In this document: positions 1 to 14,040 of the stretch, piece after piece | How the letters are laid out: every line of letters starts with the position of its first letter | How positions within the stretch are numbered: position 1 is the first letter of the stretch | Assembly: GCA_021442155.1 (NCBI GenBank) | Contig: CM038225.1 | Location: 87,804,925 to 87,868,924, forward strand | Reading direction: 5' to 3' | DNA: 64,000 bases | Source: Cymbidium sinense | Taxonomy: Eukaryota > Streptophyta > Magnoliopsida > Asparagales > Orchidaceae | Notes under the pieces: model-generated | Told to the model about the DNA's origin: nothing | Database searches by the model: none | The model's input: only the letters and a program-made list of their open reading frames with translations | Position numbers and translations under genes: made by a program

Positions 1-2664
1 AAGTATGAGGGAATATGCCAGTATGGTTCACAAATTCTAATTATTTCTAGTTTCTTTTAGTGGTTTATACATAATTCTATAATTAAGTAAGGTTATGAGT
101 TACATATTCTTATGTTTAAGTTGAATTAATTTAATAGGGTAGAAAATTTAATTTTTTTCTAAGAGCTTAATGTATCTAGGCTTTTCATCACATAACACAA
201 CAATCATAGAAAAAAGAATTATGAAAAACATGCAATTCTATTATGCAAGCCAAAATAAATCAAGTAAAATAAATTAAATTAAACATGGCAGTGCGATTGC
301 ATACCACTACACACCCTAGATAAGAAATGTCAACAACCAAGCTCTCCCATATACAACCTGACCTTGAACTAAAAGTTCAATCTATGAGGTCTTTATTAAC
401 TTCAGGAGCATCGCCTTCTTCAAGGACCTTCTTAGGCTCCACTAGGGACCATCAAACATGTATAGTTAGCTCCTATTAATTTTAAACCTCATAGATCCTA
501 ACCTAATTCTATTATCAAATTACATAAATTCCAAAAAGAAAATTCTAATTCCTACAAAACAAAGGTTAGAAAAAGCAAACAGTACATAAATAATTTATAT
601 TTTAAACATACTAGCTTAGCAAAAATGGTTGCCAAGCCCACCCATCATACTAGGCTATGCTTAGAGACTTAATCAAAACACATGCAAGCAAACAATATGA
701 TTTTATTTATTACAGCAGTCTCATTAGCACAACCCTCCTGCAAAAAATAACATTAGTCTAAAAAAGGATGTCTTAATATCTAGACTAATGAGCAAACAAT
801 CCTAGCCATCTAGACTAAAATAGCACACCACAAAATAAGAAAATAGCACATGACAATTAATACATCAGCTTAACTTGATCTAGAGTCAGTGGTCTTATAT
901 TTTAGTGTATGAGAAGATGGCTAGTGTGGCAAGTTTGTACTAAGATTCTTTAAGTTAAAGTTTGATTCAAGTTCAAGGTTTGCTCAATTTACTATTAGGT
1001 GATTTCACTTTAAATGTTTAATTGATTCAAAGTTATATTTTCAATTTTAAGTTTATATTCAGATCAATTTTATATTTTAAAGAGTGCAAAGGAGATTAAA
1101 CCCTACATATGACAAAGTTTTAATCTACTTAAATACTCTATTCGTAGCAAAGTAAGTTTTTCATCACTAGATTGAGAGTTGCCCTAAAAGCTAAGTTTTC
1201 TAAACCTAATGAAATTTGACTTTCTTTTATTTAGTCATTTAATTTTTCATAAATTTGGTTTCATAGGTATGTGTCACTGTAAACTAATGGTTCAAGGTAT
1301 CGAGAGCTTCTTCAAGCTAGTAGTGTTGCGACCTTTGGCACCCAGACTATATGCTTTGTGATCACTTATTATAAAGAATTTTAATTTAGTTTTAATTAAA
1401 TTTTGTTTTAGTTTATAAATTCTAACTTCTTAGAAACTTAACTTAATATTTAAAAAAATTTAGGTTTATTTGTATTTATTTTGATTATTTATAATTTCCC
1501 TTAAGTGTGTTATAAATTGATTAAAATTTAATTATTAATGATTATTTTTAAGTTGATTAAATAAGTTTTATTTTTTTATTTGGGTTTGGTAATCATTTGT
1601 ATTTTATTAAGGTTGGTTATTAATATTTCAATTTGAGTTTGATTATTAGTTTATTTTAATTGAATTCAATTCAAATTGAACTTTAGTTAATATTTCATCC
1701 ATTTTTTATTTAAATTTGGAGATTTATTAGGTTCTTTAATTTTTCTTACTTTATATTGATTTAGATAATTAAAACTTTATTTAAATTAACTTATTTATGT
1801 GATTAATTGAATTTAATCAATGTTCAAATTATATTGATTTTTTATTTTGATTTAATTTGTTGATATTTAGTGATTAACGCATTGTTACTTATACATTATT
1901 TGAATTTCGTAGTTTTATAATTTGATTAGGTTTGATTGATTGGTTGACTTAATTTGGTTAAGGAATATTTTTGTGTGTCTTACTCTAATTTAATTCAATG
2001 ATTAATTTGTCACTCAATTAAAATGTTTAAAGGTTTAAAGTCAAATTAAATAGTTTAATTTAATTAATTCAATGAAATGCTAAGTTTAATCGACTAGTTC
2101 AATTTAATTGAAAGTTGGTTGAATAACTTAATCAAATGTTGATTAATGATCAATTGAGTTGACCACCTTAATTATAGTTTAATTATGTGTTTTTTGAATT
2201 AAAGGATAAAGTTAAATAAAGCTTAATTAAAAATTAATTAAAGGTTTATATTTAGTTTAATTGATTGATTAATATCATTTATTTTATTTTGTTTTATTGA
2301 TTTGATTAAAGTTTGATTCCTGATTATTTAAGTTTATCATAATTAACCTAAATAAAGTATGATAAATGATTAATTCAATCTTCATCAAAAAGTTTAACTT
2401 TTAATTAATGATAATCTTAATTTATCTTATTTGAGTTAATTTATTCAAATTGGGTTTAAATTGGTTATGTGTTTAATTCATTTGATTTAACTAAAGATAA
2501 TTTGGTCTTAATATAGTTAACTTAATTAAATGATTTGCTTGATTAAAGATTTAATTAAATAAAAGTTAAAGATTTAATTAACCATGAGTGATTGACTTGA
2601 TTTAATAAGTGTTTATGATAGGCTTAATTAAGTGTTTCATTTAAGTTTAGTTGACTTAAGAATT

Positions 2665-2727
2665 ATCATCAACATCATCATCATCATCATCATCATTATT
2701 ATTATTATTATTATGATTATTAGTAGT

Positions 2728-2805
<78 letters not shown>

Positions 2806-2806
2806 A
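2665..2806. repeat. Compound CAT/ATT microsatellite
   Basis: About 30 bases of CAT/ATC repeats run into about 110 bases of ATT repeats, broken by a few AGT units. It lies in the AT-rich block of LTR copy I and is absent at the matching place in copies II and IV, so it is probably a local expansion. Its translation as a run of Ile and Tyr residues is meaningless. Confidence 0.95.
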
Positions 2807-4284
2807 GGGTTTATTTAATTTAATTTTGGTTTAGTTAAATGATTGATTAATTTAATTTGAAGTTTTATTATTAAATTGATTAAGGGTTGGCCTTAGTTAA
2901 AAATTGAGGAGTTAATTATGTTTGATTTGTTTGAATAATTAATTTAATTAGCATTGAATTAGTGATTAATTAAGTCTTTACTTTATTAAATGATTGGTTT
3001 ATTTAAGAATTTAACTAAAGAACTTAATTTAGTTAATGATAAATTTATTCAACTTTAATTAAGAGATTGAATAAATTCATTATAATTTGTTAAAAATGAT
3101 TATCATGGCTAAGTAGTTGATGATCAATTGATTTGATTAATCAATATTTTAAATAATTAATTTAATTAAGAATAGAATAATAATAAATTAAGTTTAGTCT
3201 TTAATTAAATGATTAACTTATTTGAATGATTAATTTTAGTTTGACAATGAATATTAATCTTAATTGAAGATTACTTAAAGTGTTTTGATTATAGACAAAT
3301 TAAGTCATTGATGATTGGCTTAATCAAAGTTTAATTATGGGTTGGTTGCGGTCTTTTCATCAAGTTAATTCAAATTTTATTGGATTTAAGTTAATTAGTT
3401 ATTGAAGCTTTTATTTTTGTTTTATGTGATTAGATTAATGATATAATTAATGATTTAATGATTTAGGTTTACTTGGTTAAGTTTAAGTTGAAATTTAATT
3501 AATATTTAATTGGGTTTCATATAGTTTGTTTAATTAGGTTCATGTTTATGTTTGATTAAATTTTGGTTTAATTTGAATTAAATTGAAGATTACGTGATAT
3601 GTGCTTGATTCAATTTAGGCTTCTGTTAATGAGGGTCTAAGTATTATTTTTATTTATTATTTTGACTTGATATTTAATTTATTAATATTTAGCTTTAATA
3701 AATTCAATTAATGTTGATTTTAATAATTTTTTAAATCTTAATTAAGTGATTTTCAGACTTATGTAGTTTCAAAGGATTATAATATCTTCTTTAGGTTCTT
3801 TGATGTTAATTAAAGTGGTTTAAACTATTTTGATAATATTTCCTAATTTATTTAATTTTTATTTATTTAATTTATAAAATTAGGCAATTGAATTTTGAAA
3901 TTCAATAACTTTAATCCATTGACCATTTTAACTTGAACTTTTTATGATAGGTAGGTTTAAGCATCAATTTAAATCCCTAAAAATTTTAGGCCAATTTAAT
4001 TAATATTTTGGGGTTAATTAAAAAATTTTAATTTTCAATCAAATCTAAATTAATCCCAAAATACCTAATGAAAATTAAGGATTTTGAGTTCATTAGATTC
4101 CACTCATTAAGTCAAATCCAATAAGCTTTTATTTACAATTTTTCATTGATTATTTTATTTTTATGATTTTTTAAAGTTTAATGTAGTTTTTGATATTTAT
4201 TTAATTAAGAAAAATCTAATTATTCTATTTAACCCAATTGGTGTTAACTGGGCGGGCCTTTTTGCATTTCGTAGCCCGATTGGG

Positions 4285-4333
4285 AGACACAGAGCCACAT
4301 AGATGCCATATAGACACAGAGCCACATGATGCC
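4285..4333. repeat. Short tandem duplication at the LTR I breakpoint
   Basis: The phrase AGACACAGAGCCACAT followed by a GATGCC-like tail occurs twice in a row, 4285-4308 and 4312-4333. It sits exactly where similarity of copy I to the other family-1 LTRs ends, so it may mark a rearrangement junction. Confidence 0.75.
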
Positions 4334-4335
4334 AT

Positions 4336-5475
4336 TGAATCAAGGATCAAATGGTCCAAAGCCCTTGGGTTAGCTACAGTTCAGAATACCTCACTAAAGC
4401 TATCATAACCCAATCCAATGTTAATCATCATATCAAGGTGAGTCACATCATGTCATGATGTAGCAGTTAATTAAATATTCAAGATATATTTGGAAGAAAT
4501 TTTTTCTTCTTCAATTTCTCAAACATAAAGCCACTACTATCATTAAGATATCATAAAATAAAAGTAGTCACATCATATCATATCACAACTATACATCAAA
4601 ATAGTAATCATAGTATGATTCTTCCACCAACAAAATTGTATATTACCTTGACTATTAAAAGAATATATCTAAAGTAAAAACATACCTAAGGTGAGGCTCT
4701 TAACAGTAATCTGCTCAACCTGAGCCTTATCCTTTCTGAAAATAACACATGCGAATACAAAAAGGGCGAGCAACCAAAGCTTAGTAAGCTACTCAAAATC
4801 TACAATAATTTTTTATACACAAAATATAGAAGGATAGATATGTTCCAAAAAATATCAATTTATAAATAGTAAAATATACCTTAAATAATTTTAAATAATA
4901 TTTTAATAGGTCACATGTTATGTCTATCAAGTGCAGTGTGAGTATAAAGACTAATATCTATCATAAACATAATTAAGCAATAGTGTAAGCAACATGATGT
5001 AAGAAATAAAATAAGATAATATAAAATAATAAATTATTTCTTTATTTAGACTATTTTATAGTTTTTCTTTCACCCTTTATACCTCTAGTTATTAATATTT
5101 CTTCATCGCCCCTTATATCTCCACTTGGTCACATCTATTCAGGTGCATAAAATGCATAGATAGATAATTTTATAGGTGCATAGGACCTTATAACTCCACT
5201 TGAATGCAGATAATAAACAACCATCTAGCCACATACATTTCCTACTTTTTCCCCTTTTTGCACATTTATTTTGATACTTAAGCATTGGATATTATCAGTT
5301 TTAGCATATATAATTATTATCAAACATGTTGTAGAAAAATATAAATATCAATGTGTACAACTAATAGTAAGAATTATAAATAAAATTTTTGTGTGTATAA
5401 TAACAATTAAAATTTATAAATCATTTATATGCAATATCCAAAACAATATTTTGGAGGTTTCTTATTTTATAGCTA
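4336..5475. other. Unassigned repeat-like spacer between LTR copies I and II
   Basis: No gene is visible. The segment holds short internal repeats such as CACATCATATCATATCAC and two versions of a CTTATA(T/A)CTCCACTTG phrase (near 5111 and 5190), and a 'GAGCAACCAAAGCTTAGTAAG' style stretch near 4768. This texture is like that of plant gypsy LTRs, so it may be a third LTR remnant; I cannot identify the family. The 89-codon plus-strand frame at 5271-5540 is AT-rich noise crossing into copy II. Confidence 0.35.
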
Positions 5476-7958
5476 TGGTGTTTAAAAATGTGATGAGGGA
5501 CACCATGCAGATTTTAGGGGGTACTTATTGCAATGATTGAGTATGACATTAAATAATGATATGCTACCTCAATAGGTAAAGATATCACCCTATAATGGAC
5601 TTAATCATCTAATAAGGACTCCTAAGGTTGATGAGCCTATGTATTCTAGAGACTTTTCCAGTACTTTATATGGATGAAGTAAAACATGGTTTATTTCAAG
5701 CTGAGTTCTTAAGTTCCTTATAGGGCAATCCCCTATAGTTAATTACATCTTAGGGGACATGTATTATGCAGAAAACTCTCAATTAAAGGGATTGGCTAAC
5801 ATTTCTATGGATTTCAAAGTTTGATATTAAAGGATTGGTAAATGTTGAAAATCAAATAGGAAAGCTCAAATGGAGAGAGTTTTTAATGGATTCCAAAAGA
5901 GGACAAGTAAGAAGCACTTATGATATTAGGAAGCTTAGTAAGCACTTCAATCTATCATATAACGAGGCTTTATATTTTTGAAGAAGAAAATTATATTTAT
6001 TTGAGTTAGCATTTTATTAAAAGATTAAGACTTAGATTTTGATAACATAAGATTATGAAATTGCCTAAAAAGTGAGTACTTACACTCATAGAAAAATAAG
6101 AAATAAGTAGCTTTTGAACCTATATCAAAAATGCTTTAGCATAAGCTAAGAGCTAGACCTGTTTCTACTCAGAGAAGTGGGATATATTAGTTCACTTCCA
6201 CTAGAAAGAGTGAACTGATCTAGACTCTTCTGGACTTATAATTGCTTGGAGTGGCTGTCAGCTAACACCTCCTAAGATTCAAAACCATGTGGACAATTTT
6301 ACGTAAATATAAGATGACTAGGCTATTATTTATTAAATAAATCTAGAGTCCTAAACTCATTCCCTAAGAGACTAGATTATGAATAGTATGAAAATTATGC
6401 CTTAAACTAATATAATAAAAATTACACATATTTTTTTATTTCTAATTCATCATTTTGACTTAGGCTTGCGAAGGTTTTATGCCTACATGCATGATAAAAC
6501 AAAGTGATGGGCTAAATTAGTGGGAAAGGGGTGTCCTCCACTACAAGGGAATTTTTATCATAAGTCAAGCCCTATCCCTTATCTTGCATAAATGGAGACC
6601 CCCCCATTTGCAAGAAAAAAGCAAGATGTATGCATGGTGTTATAACATACAACATACAACTAAGGGATTACTAAATATTTTATTTATTTGATTAGATTCT
6701 TAGGCTTTAAGATGAGGTTATAAATAATTAAAATTTAGTTAAAATCACTTAGTTAGAGTAGAAAATTTAGTTTTCTAAAGAGCCTACCATATCCAATCCA
6801 TATAACAAACAATCAAGATTTAAGAAACTTATGAAAAGCATGCCATTTCTATTTCACAATCAATGTAAATAAGCCAAAAAATATTATCTATTAAAAGAAT
6901 AAAAGGCCGGTGCAGCCAGGTACCACCGTACACCCTAGAAAAGAAAAAAAGTTGGGTAGCCTAGCTCTACCCTTATACTGCCTGGATTATAGTTAATTAT
7001 ACAAATAAAAATAAAAGGTACGGGGGTCTTCAATTCTTCATCTTCATCTTCACTTCATGGATCAGGCGGGTGCTCCAGGCATCACATAGCCTCCCAAGTC
7101 TAAGCCTTCTAGCCACTGCTCATCTAAAACCCCATTGCTCTAATCCTAATCCTATTGCACAACTTATATTATTATGAAATAAAAATCTAACTATACTTGC
7201 AAAACAAAGGTTATCTTAATATACACTCACACTAAGTAGTTATATTTCATACATCGAGGCTTAACACCTTGTCTTGGGTCCTGAAGCCCACCTATCATAA
7301 TGGATTATGCTTAGGGACTTAAGTAGCACCTACAACCAAGAGGCATTTATAATTTTTATTATAGTAGTCCCTTAAGTACAATCCCATGTAAAAAATATTA
7401 TTAGTCCAATGTCACCCTAACATCTAGACTATAACAAATAATCCTAACAAATAGTCTAAAATATTACATTACAAAATAAAACATCAATATATCACAACAA
7501 AGCATCAGCCTAATCTAAAACTATGATCCTTGACTTAGTATTTTAATGTGTGTGTTATGGCTTAGTGTGGTATGAAAAAGTTATGCTTTAATGTTTAAAT
7601 TTAGCTAATGGTGAATGTTTACGTTTCTCATTAAATGATGATTATGTTTTAAATGATTAATGGTTTAAGATGAATTTTAAACTTAACTCTTAATTTCTTA
7701 ATTTGTTTTATTTTTATTTATATTTTATTTAAACTTAGAATTTTAAAAAAGAGAAAGGAGGAGTGAGATCCACCTTAATCTCTACCTTAAGTTATATGTT
7801 TGGATTTGACTTAAGAGATTTTATCTAAACATAAAAGACATCTTAGGATTAATAAAATTAAATCATGGCTAATTTAATGACATTTGTTTTACCTTTCTTC
7901 ATCATCCAATAGTATTCATTTAATTAGATAATATACTTAAGTGAATAACTAGATTTAA

Positions 7959-7961
<3 letters not shown>

Positions 7962-8045
<84 letters not shown>
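7962..8045. repeat. (AT)n microsatellite, about 84 bp
   Basis: Perfect TA/AT dinucleotide run inside the AT-rich block of LTR copy II. Confidence 0.98.
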
Positions 8046-8048
<3 letters not shown>

Positions 8049-10479
8049 ATATAATATGTAATTCATTTTAAATCTCAAAGTATGTGTCATTATTATACCA
8101 AAAGTATGAGATATCAAGACTTCCTTCAAACCAGTAACCATATGAGTTCAGGTTTCCAAACTATATACCTTTCAAATTGTAATTCATACATATACGATTT
8201 TAAATTAAAATTTTAATTTCTCATATTGATCTACATTTAGATTAATAAATATATTATTATATTTATTGAATTAAGAAAATAATTTAAAATTTATTAATAA
8301 TAATAGCCACACTATTTAATTCAAAGTATGCAATTAAATGAAATATTTTTTATTTACTTTTGAATATGAATGCATGAGACATACGAAAGATAAATTTATG
8401 AATGAATGAAGAAAAATAATCAAATATCATCACATAACCTATTTGGAGTTATTAATTCCTAAGGTTATTCACATGAAGACAAACACCATTTAATCTAATC
8501 AAATTCATTTAAAGTTGATTTTTAAAATTTCAATCATTTAATCCTAATGAGGAGAGAAAATTTTTAAAGTTATCCCTTGACCGATTTTTATTTATTAAGT
8601 GATTCAAAAGTGGTTTAAATAATTTTATAAATTAATTAAAGTTAATAAATTATTTAATCAATTAAGTTTAAAAGAGCCCATAAATTCAATTAAGCACTAA
8701 GTAAAAGCTAAACAATTATGAAAAAGTTACAAAAATTTCATAAACATGAAATAAACACGTCCTAAAAATCCTAATGCAATTGGGCCTATAAAAATTAATT
8801 AAAGAAATGGGGAAAACACATAATCATCAATTACACTCAGAATGCCCCAAACTTATTAGGAATTTTGATTTCATTGAAAACCTCTTCGTTAACTGAGCAT
8901 AGAGAGAGCTCGATCAAAATTTTTGGAGGTCTACACTAATTATTATGAATTTTCTAAGTTCAAGGGTAATTAGTGATTTAATTAATTAAATTAAATCCCT
9001 TTAGAGTGATCTTGAGAAATAATCAAGATCAAAGATCATAATTAATTTCTTTTACCACTCTTACTATTTTATTACATAATTAGGCTTTCATAATTAATTT
9101 TATAATTTTCTTAAATTTAATTATTTATTACATACATAAAATGACTAATTTATGCTTGAAAATTTGGATCTCCCAAATTACTTAGCAAATTAACTTGAAA
9201 TAATTATGAGAGGAAGAAGTCATCACATAACACAGTCATACCAAATTTCAAGCTAATTAGGCAAGTGATTAAAGCCTAATTATACTAATTAAGTAAAACT
9301 TCAAGCCCTAATTAATCACGACACACTTGATAAAATTTTGGGCTTTTATTTTTCTTAGATTCTCTTCTATCTAAGCTTTCCCTAGAGAGTTTATGTACCA
9401 TTTTTAGATTTTTTTTTATAATTAGTTATGATTTTTTAAAGTTCTATGTAATTAAAATAATAAATTAATTCTTAATAAACCCTAATTTAATTATTATTGT
9501 GATTTAGTGTGATGCAAATAGTATAATTAATTTTTTTAAGATCTCAGATGTTTGTTAAAATGATTTGAGTTATTTTGATAAATTTTTATTATTTTTATAA
9601 TTTTTAATTAATTAATTATTTAAAATTAGCCAATTGATTTTAAAATTTAATAACTCTTAAACTAAAAGGCTAATTAACTTAAAATTTTTATGATAGGTAG
9701 GCACTGGTTTTAATTTCCCTTTCTAAAATTTTAAACTTAATAGGTTTAGAATTTTAAGTGTAATTATAGAAGTATAGTTTTTATTAAAATTCAAAATACT
9801 CCTAAAATATATAGCCAAATTTAAGCATTTTGGGTTCATTGGAATCCTCTTGAAAAGGCAAATCCAGAGAGAATTTATTTGCATTTTTAGTTAAGTATTC
9901 TTTTTATGATTTTTTGAAATTATAATAGAACAAAATAAAAAAGAGGTCTAATCATGGCCACCATTTTAATCAACTTAGATGGATGGCTCAAAGGTTGTCC
10001 TCCTCTTAAGAGATAAACCAAAGAGGTTGGATGGATGGGATTTACTTTAAACATCATTGGATCTCGCAAACTTTTCGCAATCTTAGTCGAAAGTAGCTTT
10101 ATTTCGTGTTAGGGAGGGTCAAAATGATAAGTACAATAAGGATCTAGAGAAAACAAAATCCTAGATTCACATCACTTTTCAACAAACATGAAGACCTATG
10201 GCTTGCCAGAATGTTTTTTAAGAAGGTACCACTCAAGCCAACATTGAGCGGATTTCTTACGTCGAATTCGGTCCTTGGCTCTAGTTGAAGCTCCCACACG
10301 ATCCTCCTCTTTTTCCTTCTCTTGGATTGCCATTGACTGCCATCATATCTTGCTTGAATATACTTGATTTGGTGTTTTTGTGAGTGGAAGAAATGGGGGA
10401 TGGGTTGGTCTTACTTCTTCAAAGATGGAGAAGGTGTTGGATGCCAAAAAAAGAGCTCTTTAGCCTCTTTTCTCCCCCC

Positions 10480-10491
10480 TTTTCTTATATG
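10480..10491 (-). promoter_or_regulatory. TATA-like box of LTR copy II
   Basis: Minus-strand CATATAAGAAAA followed by a G-rich run, at the edge of the less AT-rich segment. A TATAAAGGTAAGGG-type sequence lies in a comparable place in copy III (near 22622). Position and context fit an LTR promoter, but in DNA this AT-rich chance matches are common. Confidence 0.3.
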
Positions 10492-11634
10492 ACCGAAAAT
10501 CACAATGGAAAAAAATGATGTGGGTGTGTGGTTATTGATGGGGTGGCAACTAGCAATCATTTTAAGGAGTGCTTGGGTGATTCAAAACTCACACCAAGCC
10601 AAAAGTGGAGTAATGAGAGGGGATGCGAGGTGATTAAAATTTTAGGAGCTTTGTATCTTTTTTTTCTCTTTCCCATCCCCACTTTTGACTTTAATTTTCA
10701 TTCACATGGCATGAGATCTTAGCTCATGTGTGAAAATATTTGCTAGGGTTTAATGGGTTTAGTTTGGATTTGGATTGACTTGAATCCATCTTGACCTAAT
10801 TTAGCTTAAACGGGTTTGGTTGGGTCCAATGTATTGGTTTGGAAAACTTAATTTTAAATTAGACTTAAATCATGTTTAATGAGTTATTTAAAGTGATTAA
10901 ATTTGATTAATTATGATTAATTTAGACTTATTTTGGGTTCGACTTGAATTGGCCTAATTGGGTAAATTTGGATTCACTTGGGTCTATTAGCAAAATTGAC
11001 CAAATTGAACAAATTACCCTAAAATGAGGGTTAAGTTGAGTTTAATTAAGTTTTTAAAGTAATTTAAAGTAATTAATTTGGTTTAATTTTAATTTATTTT
11101 GATTTTATCTTGATAGGCTCATATAGGTCAAATTTGGTCAAGTTAGGTCAAGTTGACCAATTGACTAAATTGGATAAATTGAGTGCAATTAAGAGTTGAG
11201 TCATATTAATAATCAACTTAAGAATGATTGTAGGCATTGATTTGATTTAATTTTGGTTGAGTTGAGTTTTGCTTTAAACCCATTTTTTGCTTAAATTGGC
11301 CTTAATAGGTTAAATCAGGTTTACTTGGGTCAAATGACCAATCTTATCCAAATTAAAGTGTATTTGAGCTTTAATTATATTTGATTGAGTACTTGAAATA
11401 ATTTGAACAATTGCTTTTAATTAATTAGAATAGAATTTTGATTTAGACCCATTTTGGCTCAAATTAGGCTTAATGGGTCAAATTAGGTTCAGTTGGACCA
11501 AATGACCAATTTGGTCTAATCAAACCCAAAAAAATCAAATTGTATTTAAATATAATTCTAAAGTATTTTGAAATTTTAATTTGAATTAATTTGAATTTAT
11601 TTTGGGTTGAGATTCAACATGATCCATTTTTTTT

Positions 11635-13079
11635 AAAAGGGTGGAATTTTATTGCCACAAAAAAGATATAATGTCCTTAAAGGGGATAAATCTCTAAACT
11701 ACTATTGAAAGAGCTACAATAAGACTAAAGATATAAATTGCCTACCTATTACATCAAAAGCAAATGAGAAAATAGAAAGAAAAAGACCAACTTAGCAACA
11801 GTACTTGGATCTTCTGAGAATAGCATAAACCACTTCCAAGGTGCCAAAACCTGAAATAGAGCCCTACAAGATACTTAAAGAAAAGATAAGCATAATTAAT
11901 TGAAACAAAAATAATCATAGATAAATAGAAAAGTAAAAAGAGTTCTTGAATAGGCTCAAGCTTAGTCAAAATTATCTCAAGGGGCAACAACATATGTGAG
12001 CATCCAATCTCCAATAAAAGGGTTACAATCACATATATAGCTACCAACCAAAGAGAAAATATAGATGACATCCCATCCATCATAGCCAACTTATCTTGCT
12101 TGAAGCCTTCAGCCAAGGAATAATAGCCACTAAAACTATAGAGTCTTCCACCACAATAATAGAGACATCCAACAAATAATACCCAAAATAGAAAATAGAA
12201 AGAGGAGCAGAGCTACCACTGATATAGGGTAAAATCTAGAGACATTCATTATCCTCATACAAAATAAAGCCAACCCAGAGATAAATATAACCCACAACCA
12301 AAATACACTGAAAAACCTCTAAACAAAGCAACAGCCACCAATGCAAAATAATAGCCAAAAGGCAGCCCCCATCCAGCCAAACCAAAATAGGAATCAAATC
12401 AACACCAGAAAAATAATCAGGCTTCCTGAACTACCACCAACAAAGAACAAAAAGCTGACTAAGAAAGCCACCTAGCCAACCATAAACATCACAAAACCAA
12501 CAACCAGCATACAAAAAAAAAAAAAAACTAGAGAAGCAATAGCAACAGCCAACCCAATCCAACGATACCCAGATAACACTAATCCAGAACTCAAGAAACT
12601 CAATCCACAAGGTAGAGACCATAGCACCCACCAAGTAGTAGCCACCCAACCAAAATAGCACAGAAAATACCAGCCTCAAAGGATCATACATCATACCAGA
12701 AAACTAAAGAAGGGAAGGGCATCCCAAGCACATTTAGAGAGGAAAGAAAATTCAAACAGAATAAGGGTTTAGGTTTAGGATTAGGTAGCCCATTTCCAAA
12801 ATACCAAGGGTAAAAAACATGAATAGCCAAACTAGCAAAAGAAAGGCAATGAAGGCTAAAGAGAACACATAAAATAGGTAAAATCAATAAGGAACAGTAG
12901 TGGATCAAAGGATCAGGAGCCAAGGAACACCTAATGCAGCCAACATTAGAAGCATAACTACAAGAGGTGCACTATACTAAGCAATAAGAAATAACCTAGC
13001 CAAATGAAAATAAAGATCAAAAGCCTTCACAAAAAATAATAGATCAAAGAAGGAAAAAAGCATACAGAGATAAGTAAGA
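11635..13079 (-). other. LINE 3' tail with long noncoding-looking frames
   Basis: About 1.4 kb between the RNase H end and the poly(A). On the minus strand it is T/G-rich, rich in TTTGTTG, TGGTTGGCTGG and TGTTTGG phrases, and contains frames of 120, 87 and 79 codons (12116-11754, 12694-12431, 12923-12684). Their products are Leu/Trp/Cys/Phe-rich with no recognised domain. I read this as a long 3' UTR whose composition avoids stops, not as genes. Confidence 0.6.
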
Positions 13080-13785
13080 GGAGGAGCTAATAGCCTCCAA
13101 TATAGGTAAACTCATTTTATCTAAGTTAATAAGGCCCCTCAATAAAAATGAAAGATTAGCATTGGTAAACATTGTAAAATTAGAAAGCTTTGCCCCCAAA
13201 TTAGCAAGGAAATCAGCATAAGAGTTACCTTCATGATAAATATGAGATATATGAAAAATCTAATTTAGCAAGTAAATTCTTTGTATTATTGAGCAGATAA
13301 AATAATTCATCATTACCATAAGAATTAGAATTGAGCAAAGTCAGAAGGATAAAAGGATCCACTTCAGTCCAAATTTTATAAATGCTTTTTTCTAAACAAA
13401 TAGAGATAGCATGATAAACAACTTTAAGTTCAGGATATAAAATAGAGCAAGGTTCTAAAGGAGCAACAAAAGCACAAATCACCTTGCCACAATGATTTCT
13501 TAAGATTCCTTCACAAACACAATGAGCATTAGAAACAGAACCATCAATATTAATCTTAATACAATCATTTTTAGGTTTAATCCAATAAATTATCTTCTGA
13601 TTAGGTGGCATATTGTAAGAAGGAAGATTAATCCCAAGTTTAGGGGCCGTAAATTTGTAACATTTAAAATTGGCAACTTTAAGAAGATTGGCTTTAAACA
13701 AAGAAATGATTTTATATTTGGATCTAGCAATGATACGATTATGATTCATAGGAATATTTATATGCTTAGTATCATTCATATCCAT
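13080..13785 (-). pseudogene. LINE RNase H (RVT_3-like) domain
   Basis: RNase H domains of this type remove RNA from the RNA/DNA hybrid. The 184-codon minus frame 13785-13231 shows 'IKINIDGSV' with the first Asp, 'GILRNHCGKVI', 'YPELKVVYHAI' with Glu, and 'IWTEVDPFILL' with Asp. After a frame change the last block 'HEGNSYADFLANLGAKLS' follows (about 13230-13180), which is the usual H..N..AD.LA ending. The catalytic D-E-D residues are visible but the frame is split, so it is a pseudogene. Length and order fit plant L1 elements with a C-terminal RNase H. Confidence 0.88.
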
Positions 13786-13879
13786 CCAAATATACCAAAT
13801 AATGGTGATGACTAAAATGATCTTGACATGACCTTTAGAAGTATATAGGAAAGAGTTTCAAGTAATTGCATTAGGGAAT

Positions 13880-14040
13880 AAGAACCATTAAAATGAGAGG
13901 TGTTAAATATCTCATTATACCAAATCCATAATTTAGCAGCAAAAAAGCCATTAACAAAAACATGGTCAACATTCTCCACATGATAACAACAATGGCATTT
14001 AGAAGCAAGATAAAAACCTTTTTTTCCAAATTAAGGAATC
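13880..14040 (-). pseudogene. LINE zinc-binding (zf-RVT-like) segment
   Basis: Minus-strand residues resembling 'CCYHVENVDHVFVNGFF' followed by 'AKLWIWYNEIF' match the Cys/His-bearing zf-RVT module that plant L1 elements carry between RT and RNase H. It is in a different frame from its neighbours. Between it and the RT block (14040-14540) the sequence is decayed LINE coding DNA plus an A-rich tract near 14400. Confidence 0.7.

Larger units (their letters stand above)
1..4335 (-). mobile_element. Giant LTR, family 1, copy I (truncated)
   Basis: Noncoding LTR sequence read on the minus strand. It matches copies II (about 6700-10000), III (reverse complement, about 24000-26500) and IV (about 35900-39400). 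Shared landmarks are the 'CACTACACACCC' segment near 305, 'CCAAGCCCACCCATCAT' near 635 and the 'CTAGAGTCAGTGGTC' segment near 880. From about 950 to 4230 it is a TTAATT/GATTAA-rich block, longer than in the other copies. At 4235-4335 it keeps the start of the less AT-rich segment seen at about 39300 in copy IV, then homology stops, so the LTR 5' part is missing. The window edge cuts the other end. No coding capacity is visible. Family assignment rests on by-eye similarity to better preserved copies. Confidence 0.7.

Noticed and set aside
2632..2823. 63-codon frame of Ile and Tyr
   Set aside because: It is the translation of the CAT/ATT microsatellite in a noncoding LTR.
10528..10722. Possible small plus-strand gene
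   Set aside because: It lies in the less AT-rich part of LTR copy II; the frame is not kept in copies III, IV or V and no domain is recognised.
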